A DNA stretch of 64,000 nucleotides from Bacteroidota bacterium (lineage in GTDB: Bacteria > Bacteroidota > Bacteroidia > Chitinophagales > Chitinophagaceae): assembly GCA_005882315.1 (NCBI GenBank), contig VBAR01000001.1:2305736-2369735 (forward strand), in the 5' to 3' direction. The stretch's first letter is position 1, and every line of letters begins with the position of its first letter. Below the pieces are notes generated by a model. That model made no database searches. It was given only the letters and a program-made list of their open reading frames with translations, and was not told the origin of the DNA. Made by a program: the position numbers and the translations under genes. Positions 17,031 through 24,918 of the stretch are shown one piece after another.

Positions 17031-18233
17031 ATGCATCCGCACATTCAACGATTGTATGAAATAGCCGGTAAGCCAGAACGAAAGATCATCGGTTTGATGA
17101 GCGGTACTTCTGTTGACGGTCTTGATATTGCATTATGTAGTTTCACCGGCAGCGGGGCGGACACAAAAATTAAAGTGCTCCAATTTGAAACAGTTAATTA
17201 CACTGATGATTTTAAAAGCGAGGTGAAAAGTATTTTTTCAAAAAAACAAGTTGATTTTGAAAAGCTTTGCCTGCTCAATCCCTGGATCGCATTACAACAA
17301 GCGAAGATGATCAATGATTGCCTTGCGAAATGGAGGATTAAAAATAATGAGGTTGATCTAATAGCAAGTCATGGGCAAACTGTTTACCATGCACCAAAGA
17401 TCTTACATAAACAACAAAAATTTGGGAATGCAACACTGCAGATAGGAGATGGGGATCATTTTGCAGTGGCAACCGGCATCATTACATTAAGTGATTTCAG
17501 ACAAAAGCATATTGCAGCCGGGGGAGAAGGTGCGCCATTGGCAGTGTACGGCGATTATTTTGTGTTCAGTAAAAAGGATGAAGATCGAATTATGCTGAAT
17601 ATGGGAGGCATTGCAAACTTTACTTTTCTAAGTGGTGACATGGATGCATCAAAAGTTTTTAGTACCGACACAGGTCCCGGAAATACAATTATGGATGTTT
17701 ATATACAAAAACATTTTCCCGGAAAATACTTTGACGAAAATGCTGCAGTGGCATCTGGCGGTACTATTAATGAAAATTTATTGAAAGCCTTAATGCAAAA
17801 TGATTTTTTTGAAAAACCTTTTCCAAAAACTACGGGACCTGAATTATTCAATCTTGCTTATCTCGAAAATGCGCAACAAAGATCCGGAACAGAAGATATT
17901 TCGCAGGCCGATTGTATGGCTACGCTGAATTGTTTTTCCGCCGATACAATTGTAGATGGAATTAAGAGATCTTTTTCGGGTAGTCACAACTTTGTCATTT
18001 ATGCAAGTGGTGGTGGTATGCACAATGCTTTACTGATGCAGAATATCAGCCGGCAATTACCCGGAATAATAATAAAGACAACAGCTGACCTGGAAATTAA
18101 TCCTGATGCAAAAGAGGCAGTACTGTTCGCAATTCTTGCAAATGAATGTGTAAGCGGCGGCAGTTATAACTTTAATAGTGAAAAAGCAGGGATTCCTTCC
18201 GTCACAATGGGGAAGCTAAGTTTCCCGGACTGA
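17031..18233 (+). CDS. anmK: Anhydro-N-acetylmuramic acid kinase
   Basis: 400 residues. It phosphorylates and opens 1,6-anhydro-MurNAc during cell wall recycling. Motifs: GLMSGTSVDGLDIALC at residue 20 (phosphate-binding), LIASHGQTVYH (with catalytic Asp in the family's following GDG region, here LQIGDGDHFAVATG), and GGIANFTFL, DTGPGNTIMD and ASGGGMHN in the expected order. The length agrees with Bacteroidota AnmK (380-400). The ATG at 17031 is preceded by an AT-rich gap, so it may have its own promoter. Complete. Confidence 0.95.
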   Translation: MHPHIQRLYEIAGKPERKIIGLMSGTSVDGLDIALCSFTGSGADTKIKVLQFETVNYTDDFKSEVKSIFSKKQVDFEKLCLLNPWIALQQAKMINDCLAKWRIKNNEVDLIASHGQTVYHAPKILHKQQKFGNATLQIGDGDHFAVATGIITLSDFRQKHIAAGGEGAPLAVYGDYFVFSKKDEDRIMLNMGGIANFTFLSGDMDASKVFSTDTGPGNTIMDVYIQKHFPGKYFDENAAVASGGTINENLLKALMQNDFFEKPFPKTTGPELFNLAYLENAQQRSGTEDISQADCMATLNCFSADTIVDGIKRSFSGSHNFVIYASGGGMHNALLMQNISRQLPGIIIKTTADLEINPDAKEAVLFAILANECVSGGSYNFNSEKAGIPSVTMGKLSFPD

Positions 18234-18308
18234 TGTTACCACTTGTCAAAAAAAATGGATTCACAAACACGGGAAGATTGTATATTTAACCTCCTAAAAA
18301 AATAATTT

Positions 18309-18815
18309 ATGAAAATCTTCTTATCGCTTTTAGCAGCAATAACATTTATTACATCTACCTCCTGTGCACAGGGTGGGGCACCGGCAAAGAAAAGTCCTCA
18401 TGATACACTAACGACCAAAGGTGTAACAGTTACTTATGGCCGGCCTTATAAAAAGGGAAGGGTAATATTTGGTGAGTTGGAAAAATATGGTAAAGTATGG
18501 CGTGTTGGTGCTGATGAAGCAACCCAGATCACTTTTAACCAGGATACAAAATTCGGTGGCGAAGGTGTGAAGAAAGGTACTTACACTTTATTTGCAATCC
18601 CTGAAGCTAATGAGTGGACCATTATTCTTAATTCACAATTAGGTCAATGGGGTGCATTCGGTTACGAAAAAGTAAAGGATAAAGATGTACTGAAAATAAA
18701 AGTGCCGGCTACCAAACTTGCATCAGTAGTAGAGCAGCTTACTATTAATGCGGATAAATCTGCATTAACTATAGAATGGGATCAGACAAAGGTTTCTATA
18801 CCGATGAGTTTCTAA
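18309..18815 (+). CDS. DUF2911 domain-containing lipoprotein
   Basis: 168 residues with a lipoprotein-type signal (LLAAITFITSTSC; the lipobox ends at the Cys near residue 20) and then a DUF2911 domain: VTVTYGRPYKKGRVIFGELEKYGKVWRVGADEATQITF followed by KKGTYTLFAIP and WTIILNS. The domain is common and conserved in Bacteroidota, and its function is unknown. It is a single gene ended by a strong terminator at 18832. Transcription is convergent with the SLC13 transporter gene. Confidence 0.85.
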   Translation: MKIFLSLLAAITFITSTSCAQGGAPAKKSPHDTLTTKGVTVTYGRPYKKGRVIFGELEKYGKVWRVGADEATQITFNQDTKFGGEGVKKGTYTLFAIPEANEWTIILNSQLGQWGAFGYEKVKDKDVLKIKVPATKLASVVEQLTINADKSALTIEWDQTKVSIPMSF

Positions 18816-18831
18816 GAATTTTAAAATAAAT

Positions 18832-18865
18832 AAAAGAGCCCCGGCACTTCAGTCGGGGCTCTTTT
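18832..18865. terminator. Bidirectional intrinsic terminator
   Basis: AAAAGAGCCCCG and CGGGGCTCTTTT form a perfect 12-bp stem around an 11-base loop, with T runs on both sides. It separates the convergent DUF2911 and SLC13 genes. Confidence 0.9.
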
Positions 18866-18886
18866 ATTTATAGTCTTGATAGAAGT

Positions 18887-20371
18887 TTACATTATCAAGG
18901 GCAACACAAACCAACAGAATAAAGTGATGAGTATGATGGAGACAATATTCATTACAAATCCGGCCCGTATCATTTCTTTTATTTTAATGTGACCACTGGC
19001 AAATGCGATTGCATTAGGTGGTGTACCCATCGGCATCATGCTGGCACAGCTTGAGGCAAGCGTCATTGCCAAACCCAATTGTAATGGGTTCATACCGACC
19101 GCTACGGCCAGGCTACAAACGACAGGAGCAAATACAATGACCTGTGCAATATTGCTCATTACTTCACTGATAAAGATGGTGAGTACTGTAACCATTAATA
19201 ATAACATGAAACCTCCACCTGCAAAAACAGAGAGCCATTCGCCCAATTGTTTTATCAATCCTGCTTTTTCCATTTGTGCTGCTAATGCCAATCCTCCACC
19301 AAACAATAACAAGATTCCCCATGCCATTTTCTTTGTATCCGACCATTCGAGTAGTCCGCCATGAAATTCATGTTGATCGGAGTCGTTAAGTTTTTCAGGA
19401 TCGGGGTATTTGAGTTTGCCCGAAGGCCAGATAAATAATGCCATTGCGCAAAGCAAAGCAATAATGGTATCATCCAGTTTTACATAATCCTGGTTTGCAT
19501 TGATCAGGTCTTTAAAAATCCAGAGCATGGCTGTAAAAACAAAAACAGTCATCACTCTTTTTTCTGCATACGACAATGGACCAAGTGTTTTATATTCTTG
19601 ATTTATATAATTCCGTGCCACTTCGCTGGAGCGGATATGATTAGGGAATAAGATCCTTGTAAGAACAAAATATAATGCGATCAGCAGCACGATCGCAATA
19701 GGCATACATAACAGCATCCAGTTAACAAAGCTGATATTGGAAAAATGTTTTTCATAGTAGCCAACAAATGCAACATTGGGTGGTGTACCTACAATAGTTG
19801 CAATGCCCCCGAAATTGGAGGCATAAGCTATTGAAAGCATCATTGCCAGGCTGAAATTTTTAAAGTTACCGGTTCCGCTACCCGTATCCTTCATTACATG
19901 AATTACTGATAATGCAATCGGGAACATCATCATGGTAGTTGCTGTATTACTGATCCACATACTGATGAAACCTGTGGCCAGGATAAACCCCAACACGATC
20001 CTATTGCCGCTGGTGCCGGTAATTTTTACAATGCCCAATGCAATCCGCCGGTGCAGGTTCCATTTCTCAATAGCCAGTCCCAACATAAACCCCCCCATAA
20101 ATAAAAAAATGATCTGGTCGCCATAACTTAAAGCCACTGTTTTCAACTCAGCAATATCGAGTAATGGAAAAACAATCAATGGAATTAATGCTACTACCGG
20201 CATTGGTAATGCCTCAGACACCCACCAGCTTATCATTAATGCTGCAACTGCAAGAACAATACTGGCCTTTTCATTTACGTCAAAAGGATTGATGATATAG
20301 AAGAACAGGGCAACTGCAACTCCCCCTATAAGAAAAATAGATTTAAGCTGAAATTTTGATAGTGTTGGCAA
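18887..20371 (-). CDS. SLC13/DASS family anion (dicarboxylate) transporter
   Basis: 494 residues with 11-12 membrane segments; TTG start, since no upstream ATG fits. The DASS pattern is visible: WISNTATTMMMFPIALSV (the first SNT motif), VGTPPNVAF, a long helix-rich middle and, in the second half, EVMSNIAQVIVFAPVVCSL followed by MPMGTPPNAIAFASG (the second SN and TPPN motif). These proteins take up Na+-coupled di- or tricarboxylates, or phosphate or sulphate, across the inner membrane. Motif order fits a complete member; the exact anion is not predictable. Confidence 0.9.
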   Translation of the reverse strand: MPTLSKFQLKSIFLIGGVAVALFFYIINPFDVNEKASIVLAVAALMISWWVSEALPMPVVALIPLIVFPLLDIAELKTVALSYGDQIIFLFMGGFMLGLAIEKWNLHRRIALGIVKITGTSGNRIVLGFILATGFISMWISNTATTMMMFPIALSVIHVMKDTGSGTGNFKNFSLAMMLSIAYASNFGGIATIVGTPPNVAFVGYYEKHFSNISFVNWMLLCMPIAIVLLIALYFVLTRILFPNHIRSSEVARNYINQEYKTLGPLSYAEKRVMTVFVFTAMLWIFKDLINANQDYVKLDDTIIALLCAMALFIWPSGKLKYPDPEKLNDSDQHEFHGGLLEWSDTKKMAWGILLLFGGGLALAAQMEKAGLIKQLGEWLSVFAGGGFMLLLMVTVLTIFISEVMSNIAQVIVFAPVVCSLAVAVGMNPLQLGLAMTLASSCASMMPMGTPPNAIAFASGHIKIKEMIRAGFVMNIVSIILITLFCWFVLPLIM

Positions 20372-20401
20372 GTGGTTGGTTTTTATCTGGGAAAATACAA
20401 C

Positions 20402-21007
20402 CTATTTAGATTTCCCGCTAACAAAAAGATTTCCTTTTATATAAAAACGGTATTTCAGCAAAGCGTCTTTACCCGCATAATCAACTCCGATCCTTGGAGA
20501 TATTCCGATTTTTTTCTCCGGGTAAACAGTTCCATCATCAGCTATGTACAGTTCTTTGCTCAATAAAGAGATGCCTGTATGCTTTGTTTGTATGCCCAAA
20601 GCTTTTGAGACATTGCCCGGGCCTTTTGTCAGTGAATAATCAGCTTTTTCTTTTCCTGTTCTTTGAAGCATTTTTTCAATTCCTTTCAGTGGCTCCAGTG
20701 CCCGTATCAATATTGCATGAGGAATATCTTTATCATTTGACACCACATTAAATAAATGATGAATGCCATAACATAGATAAACATAACAAACACCACCATG
20801 TGCATACATTACTTCTGTGCGGTTAGTTCTTCTTCCTCCATACGCATGACTGGCTTTATCAATTTCACCGTTGTATGCTTCCACTTCTACAATCCGGCCC
20901 GAAGTTTCGATGCCATCAAATTTTGTCACCAGTATTTTTCCTAATAGTTCTTTTGCTACAACAAATACATTGTCTCTCCTGTAAAACTCTATTGGCAATT
21001 TTTTCAT
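20402..21007 (-). CDS. DNA-3-methyladenine glycosylase (AAG/MPG type)
   Basis: 201 residues. Base-excision enzyme for alkylated purines. LPIEFYRRDNVFVVAKELLGKILV, GRIVEVEAYNGEIDKASHAYGG (the active-site Glu lies in the VEAY motif), VMYAHGGVCYVYLCYGIHHLFNVV and ALEPL are classic motifs of the AAG family. Length is normal for the bacterial form. ATG start. The gene lies just downstream of the divergent EI24-like gene, with about 100 bases between the starts. Confidence 0.95.
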   Translation of the reverse strand: MKKLPIEFYRRDNVFVVAKELLGKILVTKFDGIETSGRIVEVEAYNGEIDKASHAYGGRRTNRTEVMYAHGGVCYVYLCYGIHHLFNVVSNDKDIPHAILIRALEPLKGIEKMLQRTGKEKADYSLTKGPGNVSKALGIQTKHTGISLLSKELYIADDGTVYPEKKIGISPRIGVDYAGKDALLKYRFYIKGNLFVSGKSK

Positions 21008-21110
21008 TCATCAAAAATATTGTTCAAAAACAAAATTCTCTTTTCTTCACTCACCATTGGCTATTTCACCATTCACTCTTTTCGCTATATTTACGCAACA
21101 AGTTAAGACA

Positions 21111-21857
21111 TTGCTTAAAGAAATTGTCATAGCGTTTCAATCCTTTGAAGAGGCCAACCGTTTTATCCGGGAGCACAAAATGTATAAATGGATAATCATT
21201 CCCGGCATCATTTATACATTATTGTTTATTGCAGCAATGATTCTTTTTGCCGATTCTGCCAATGGAGCCGTTACCTGGCTTAGTCAGCAACTACGCATTG
21301 AACCCTGGTTGGAGAAAGAACGCAGCCCCTTCCTTAGTTTCATATTTGTGATGACGGGCATTATGCTTCGCCTGGTTTTATTTCTCTTTTACTTTTCTCT
21401 GTTCAAATATTTAATTCTGATCATCGGTTCACCGGTTTTTGCTTACCTGAGTGAAAAAACGGAAGCGATCATCGAAAACCGGGAGCATAGCTTTAACTGG
21501 AAACAACTACTGCCTGATGCGATCCGCGGAACAAAACTGGCATTACGCAATGCAGGCTGGCAAACTGTTTATATGGTCGCGTTGATCCTCCTTTGCCTTT
21601 TTCCTGTAGCAGGTTGGATAGCACCGGTGATTGCAGTTATCATTGAATGTTATTATTATGGTTTTGCCATGCTCGATTATGGTTTGGCGAAAAACGATTT
21701 TTCAGTTCCCAAATCAATATTTTATTCTGGTAAACATAAAGGTCTTTCTATTGGCAATGGCATTGTATTTTACCTGATGCATATAGTAGTTGTTTTTGCG
21801 CCAGCATTTGCCATCATTGCAGCCAATCTCAGTGTCATAAAAGTTAAAAACGATTAG
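21111..21857 (+). CDS. EI24/CysZ-like membrane protein
   Basis: About 248 residues from a TTG at 21111 (LLKEIVIAFQSFEEANRFIREHKMYKW). A TTG 54 bases upstream is possible but adds residues that look untypical. About five membrane segments follow the EI24 (etoposide-induced 2.4 / CysZ) pattern: KWIIIPGIIYTLLFIAAM, LFLFYFSLFKYLILIIGSPVFAYLSEKTE and VIAVIIECYYYGFAMLDYGL. The last of these, with its YYxG turn, and the PVFAYLSEKTE loop are hallmark features. CysZ transports sulphate in some bacteria; here that is only a possibility. The stop codon lies two bases before the next gene. Confidence 0.75.
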   Translation: MLKEIVIAFQSFEEANRFIREHKMYKWIIIPGIIYTLLFIAAMILFADSANGAVTWLSQQLRIEPWLEKERSPFLSFIFVMTGIMLRLVLFLFYFSLFKYLILIIGSPVFAYLSEKTEAIIENREHSFNWKQLLPDAIRGTKLALRNAGWQTVYMVALILLCLFPVAGWIAPVIAVIIECYYYGFAMLDYGLAKNDFSVPKSIFYSGKHKGLSIGNGIVFYLMHIVVVFAPAFAIIAANLSVIKVKND

Positions 21858-21858
21858 C

Positions 21859-22563
21859 ATGGCAGAAACAGCCACCGTTTATCTTATTCCAAGTCTGCTT
21901 CATGAAGAAGGCCTCCAATCTATCCCGCCCTATATAACCGATGCAGTAAAAAAATGTGATGTGTTTTTTGTGGAGAACGAAAGAACAGCGAGACGTTATT
22001 TTAAACAACTATGGAGAGAAATGGTGATTGATAATTATGAATGGTATGTAGTAAATGAAAAAGAAACTCCGGTTGATACATTCAGGCAAAAGATCAGGGA
22101 AAGTAAAACAATAGGTATCGTTAGCGAAGCCGGTTGCCCGGGAGTTGCTGACCCCGGTCAGCAATTAATTTCTATTGCCCAGCAAATGAATGTTGAAGTA
22201 AAACCATTAGTTGGCCCCAATTCCATTTTACTTGCACTAATGGCAAGTGGAATGAATGGTCAGCAATTTCAGTTTGCCGGTTATTTACCCGTAAAGGAAC
22301 CTGAGCGAAGTAAAGCTATAAAAGAACTGGAAGCTGAATCCACCAGGAAAAACTGCACACAGATCTTTATTGAGACACCTTATCGCAACAACCAGTTAAT
22401 AGAAACGATTTTTAAAACTGCAAAACCATCAACTCAGTTTTGTATTGCAGCCGACATCACCGGCCCAACTGAATGGATAAAAACAAAAACAATTGCTGAG
22501 TGGAAGAACAACATACCAGACATTCACAAGCGACCAGCTATCTTTCTTTTGTACAGCCATTAA
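21859..22563 (+). CDS. RsmI-like SAM-dependent (tetrapyrrole-methylase fold) methyltransferase
   Basis: 234 residues, one base after the EI24-like gene, so probably co-transcribed. Signatures of the tetrapyrrole methylase superfamily in RsmI order: VFFVENERTARRYFKQL, GIVSEAGCPGVADPGQQLI (the SAM loop), VKPLVGPNSILLALMASGM and IETPYRNNQL. RsmI methylates the 2'-O of C1402 in 16S rRNA. This is a shorter paralogue found in Bacteroidota that carries the same motifs, so the substrate is uncertain. ATG start. Confidence 0.82.
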   Translation: MAETATVYLIPSLLHEEGLQSIPPYITDAVKKCDVFFVENERTARRYFKQLWREMVIDNYEWYVVNEKETPVDTFRQKIRESKTIGIVSEAGCPGVADPGQQLISIAQQMNVEVKPLVGPNSILLALMASGMNGQQFQFAGYLPVKEPERSKAIKELEAESTRKNCTQIFIETPYRNNQLIETIFKTAKPSTQFCIAADITGPTEWIKTKTIAEWKNNIPDIHKRPAIFLLYSH

Positions 22564-22666
22564 CTAAATAATAACTAAAACAATTAATCTGTCACATTCT
22601 TGTAACGTCTTAGAAGTGAGTTAAAAACTTTAAGAAAAAAAAACGGCCGTTATTGTATTATTATTA

Positions 22667-22674
22667 TACTTTTG
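22667..22674 (+). promoter_or_regulatory. Candidate -7 box of the arginine operon
   Basis: TACTTTTG fits TAnnTTTG and lies 36 bases before the ATG of the leader peptide, so a short 5' leader would precede it. I found no good -33 TTTG at the usual spacing. Confidence 0.45.
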
Positions 22675-22710
22675 ACACCGAATTAAAACTAAAAGAAGTT
22701 GAAAAAAATA

Positions 22711-22794
22711 ATGACATACAAATTACTTAATACTCCCGTGGCCGGTAGTGTTGTATTGTGTGCTGTTACTCCCCGACGCCGACCTGTATTCTGA
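22711..22794 (+). CDS. Arginine operon leader peptide
   Basis: A 27-codon frame starting at ATG 22711 (a TTG 12 bases upstream in frame could add four residues). It begins MTYKLLNTPVAG and ends TPRRRPVF-stop. The three Arg codons CGA CGC CGA are consecutive (22774-22782). The frame lies between the predicted promoter and the first gene of an operon that makes arginine. Three tandem Arg codons near the end of a short peptide are the pattern of a ribosome-stalling attenuation peptide. No homologue is claimed; the case rests on position, codon content and the surrounding inverted repeats. Confidence 0.75.
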   Translation: MTYKLLNTPVAGSVVLCAVTPRRRPVF

Positions 22795-22829
22795 CAGGAC
22801 GAGTCACTCACCACGGCCCCTGTCAGTGG
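22735..22829 (+). promoter_or_regulatory. Putative attenuator: competing RNA stems in the arg leader
   Basis: Two mutually informative pairings surround the Arg codons. CCGTGG (22737-22742) with AGTG (22747-22750) can pair with CACT plus CCACGG (22805-22816), enclosing the end of the peptide. CTGACAGG (22791-22798), which includes the leader stop codon, is perfectly complementary to CCTGTCAG (22819-22826). Both stems need the region around 22791-22829, so they compete. No obvious U-run terminator follows; the alternative is control of translation of the GNAT gene at 22890. Confidence 0.55.
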
Positions 22830-22889
22830 ACATCCTCCGCAAACTAACCCCGGAATGGTCATCCGCAATTTTCAATTAACTTTTCAAAC

Positions 22890-23609
22890 GTGGACAATCA
22901 ACAAATAATTATACGTGTAGCTACTGCAGATGATGAGCATTACGCAGGAACTATTACCGATGAAATGGCTGAAAGCGCCAAGGCGAGGGGTACAGGAATT
23001 GCCAAACGTAGCCCGGAATATGTGGCTGAAAAGATGAAAGAGGGCAAAGCTGTAATCGCACATACACCAGATGGTGTATGGGTGGGCTTTTGTTATATCG
23101 AAACATGGAGTCATGGCGAGTATGTTGCCAACAGTGGTTTGATTGTTTCGCCAGCCTATAGAAAAAGCGGTGTTGCAAAAGCGATCAAGAAAAGAATATT
23201 TGAACTTTCAAGAGAAAAATATCCTGAAGCAAAATTGTTTGGTCTTACCACTGGTCTTGCAGTAATGAAAATTAACAGCGAACTCGGTTACGAGCCTGTT
23301 ACCTATTCCGAGCTTACCCAGGACGAAGCTTTCTGGGCTGGTTGCAAAAGCTGTGTGAACTATGAAATATTGATGAGCAAGGAAAGAAATATCTGTATGT
23401 GTACGGCGATGCTCTACGATCCTAAAGACCATTATAAGCCTGAAGAAACAAAACAATTCTTCGAAGAAAACAAATCGGGATTTGAACGCTTGCTGAAATT
23501 CAGGCAATGGAAATTGCTTAAGCCATTTTTGAAAAAAGACAAAGAAGAAGACGGGGACAAAAATGGTTCAAAGCCTAAAACGTTCCTTCAATATTTTTTC
23601 AATATATAA
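22890..23609 (+). CDS. GNAT-family N-acyltransferase heading the arginine operon
   Basis: 239 residues, GTG start; upstream in-frame stops limit the choice. The GNAT domain covers about residues 5-140: IIIRVATADDEHY, KAVIAHTPDGVWVGFCYIETW, NSGLIVSPAYRKSGVAKAIKK (the acyl-CoA loop) and GLTTGLAVMKINSELGYEPV. In Bacteroidota this gene sits before argG and is the likely N-acyltransferase of glutamate (ArgA role), or a succinyltransferase, given the ArgF' Val90. An extension after residue 150 holds Cys152, Cys155, Cys169 and Cys171 (CKSC and CMC), a possible metal site not found in a plain GNAT. First structural gene of the operon. Confidence 0.75.
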   Translation: MDNQQIIIRVATADDEHYAGTITDEMAESAKARGTGIAKRSPEYVAEKMKEGKAVIAHTPDGVWVGFCYIETWSHGEYVANSGLIVSPAYRKSGVAKAIKKRIFELSREKYPEAKLFGLTTGLAVMKINSELGYEPVTYSELTQDEAFWAGCKSCVNYEILMSKERNICMCTAMLYDPKDHYKPEETKQFFEENKSGFERLLKFRQWKLLKPFLKKDKEEDGDKNGSKPKTFLQYFFNI

Positions 23610-23624
23610 ATAGGTGCCTGGCGG

Positions 23625-23678
23625 CATTGCTGCTATTAAGCTTTCATTGCGTCGCACTCTTGTACTATAACGATTCTA
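23625..23678 (+). repeat. Dispersed repeat family 1, copy in the GNAT-argG gap
   Basis: CATTGCTGCTATTAAGCTT, then TGCGTCGCA (short hairpin), then CTCTTGTACT and GATTCTA, shared with copies at 10358, 37895, 48661 and 59729. It precedes argG on the same strand. Confidence 0.75.
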
Positions 23679-23699
23679 CCTGCCTGCCGGCAGGCAGGT
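23678..23699 (+). repeat. 22-bp perfect palindrome upstream of argG
   Basis: The palindrome is ACCTGCCTGCC joined directly to its own reverse complement, with no spacer. In RNA it would be a very stable hairpin between the first and second genes of the operon. No T run follows, so it is not a canonical terminator. It starts where the dispersed repeat ends. Confidence 0.7.
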
Positions 23700-23712
23700 T
23701 AAACAATAAAAG

Positions 23713-24918
23713 ATGTCAGACAAGAAAATAGTTTTAGGATTTAGCGGTGGCCTTGATACCACTTACTGTGTAAAATATCTTACCGAAGAAAAAGGCTACG
23801 AGGTGCATAGCATCATCGTAAATACCGGCGGCTTCAGTGATGATGAATTGAAAAAAATAGAGGCACATGCTTATAAGCTCGGTGTAAAAACTCATACTTC
23901 AGTTAATGCTGTCAAGGGTTATTATGACCGCATCATTAAATATCTCATTTATGGGAACTGTTTAAAAAATAATACTTATCCGCTTTCTGTTTCTGCAGAA
24001 AGACTTAGCCAGGCATTGCATATTGCCGAACATGTAAAAAAACTGGATGCAAAAGCCGTTGCACATGGCAGTACAGGTGCCGGTAACGACCAGGTGAGGT
24101 TTGATATGATATTCCATATCATGATTCCAGGTGTTGAGATCATCACGCCAATCCGTGATCTGAAACTTAGCCGTGAAGCAGAAATTGCTTACCTGAAAAG
24201 CAAAGGTGTTGAGATAAACTTTGAAAAAGCGATGTACTCCATCAATAAAGGTTTGTGGGGAACAAGTGTCGGCGGAAAAGAAACATTGAACAGCAAAGGC
24301 ATGCTGCCTGAAGAAGCATGGCCGACGCAGGTAACCAAAACAGCAAGCGAAGAAGTAAAACTTCATTTTGAAAAAGGAGAACTGAATGCTGTAAATGAGA
24401 AAAAATTTTCTCATCCTTCAGAAGCTATTCAATACTTGCAAACTATTGCCGGGCCATATGGCATTGGCAGGGATATACATGTTGGCGATACCATTATCGG
24501 CATCAAAGGTCGTGTTGGCTTTGAAGCAGCTGCACCGATGGTGATTTTAAAATCACATCATGCATTAGAAAAGCATGTGCTTACTAAATGGCAATTGCAA
24601 TGGAAAGATACTTTGGCACAATTCTATGGTAACTGGATGCATGAAGGACAGATACTTGACCCGGTGATGAGAGATATCGAAGCATTTCTGGAAAACAGTC
24701 AGCAGAATGTAACAGGCGATGTATTTGTTCAGTTAATGCCTTATCGCTTCCAGGTTATCGGTATTGAAAGTAAATTCGATCTCATGAGCAGCAAGTTTGG
24801 CAAATATGGCGAAATGAATACCGGCTTTACCGGTGATGATGTAAGAGGCTTTTCAAAAATTTTCGGAAACCAAACTTCAATTCACCAGGCGGTGCAAAAA
24901 GATAATAATGGCAATTAA
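23713..24918 (+). CDS. argG: Argininosuccinate synthase
   Basis: 401 residues. It joins citrulline and aspartate using ATP, in the second-last step of arginine synthesis. The pyrophosphate loop GFSGGLDTTYCVKYL is at residue 9, followed by KAVAHGSTGAGNDQVRFD, IMIPGVEIITPIRDL and SINKGLWGTSVGG, all characteristic. ATG start. It is separated from the GNAT gene by 103 bases that hold a dispersed repeat and a palindrome, and it overlaps argC by 11 bases, so the rest of the operon is tightly packed. Confidence 0.95.
   Translation: MSDKKIVLGFSGGLDTTYCVKYLTEEKGYEVHSIIVNTGGFSDDELKKIEAHAYKLGVKTHTSVNAVKGYYDRIIKYLIYGNCLKNNTYPLSVSAERLSQALHIAEHVKKLDAKAVAHGSTGAGNDQVRFDMIFHIMIPGVEIITPIRDLKLSREAEIAYLKSKGVEINFEKAMYSINKGLWGTSVGGKETLNSKGMLPEEAWPTQVTKTASEEVKLHFEKGELNAVNEKKFSHPSEAIQYLQTIAGPYGIGRDIHVGDTIIGIKGRVGFEAAAPMVILKSHHALEKHVLTKWQLQWKDTLAQFYGNWMHEGQILDPVMRDIEAFLENSQQNVTGDVFVQLMPYRFQVIGIESKFDLMSSKFGKYGEMNTGFTGDDVRGFSKIFGNQTSIHQAVQKDNNGN

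Noticed and set aside
22791-22829. Hammerhead ribozyme or riboswitch in the arg leader
   Set aside because: No CUGAUGA or GAAA core and no known aptamer; a translated leader peptide explains the sequence better.
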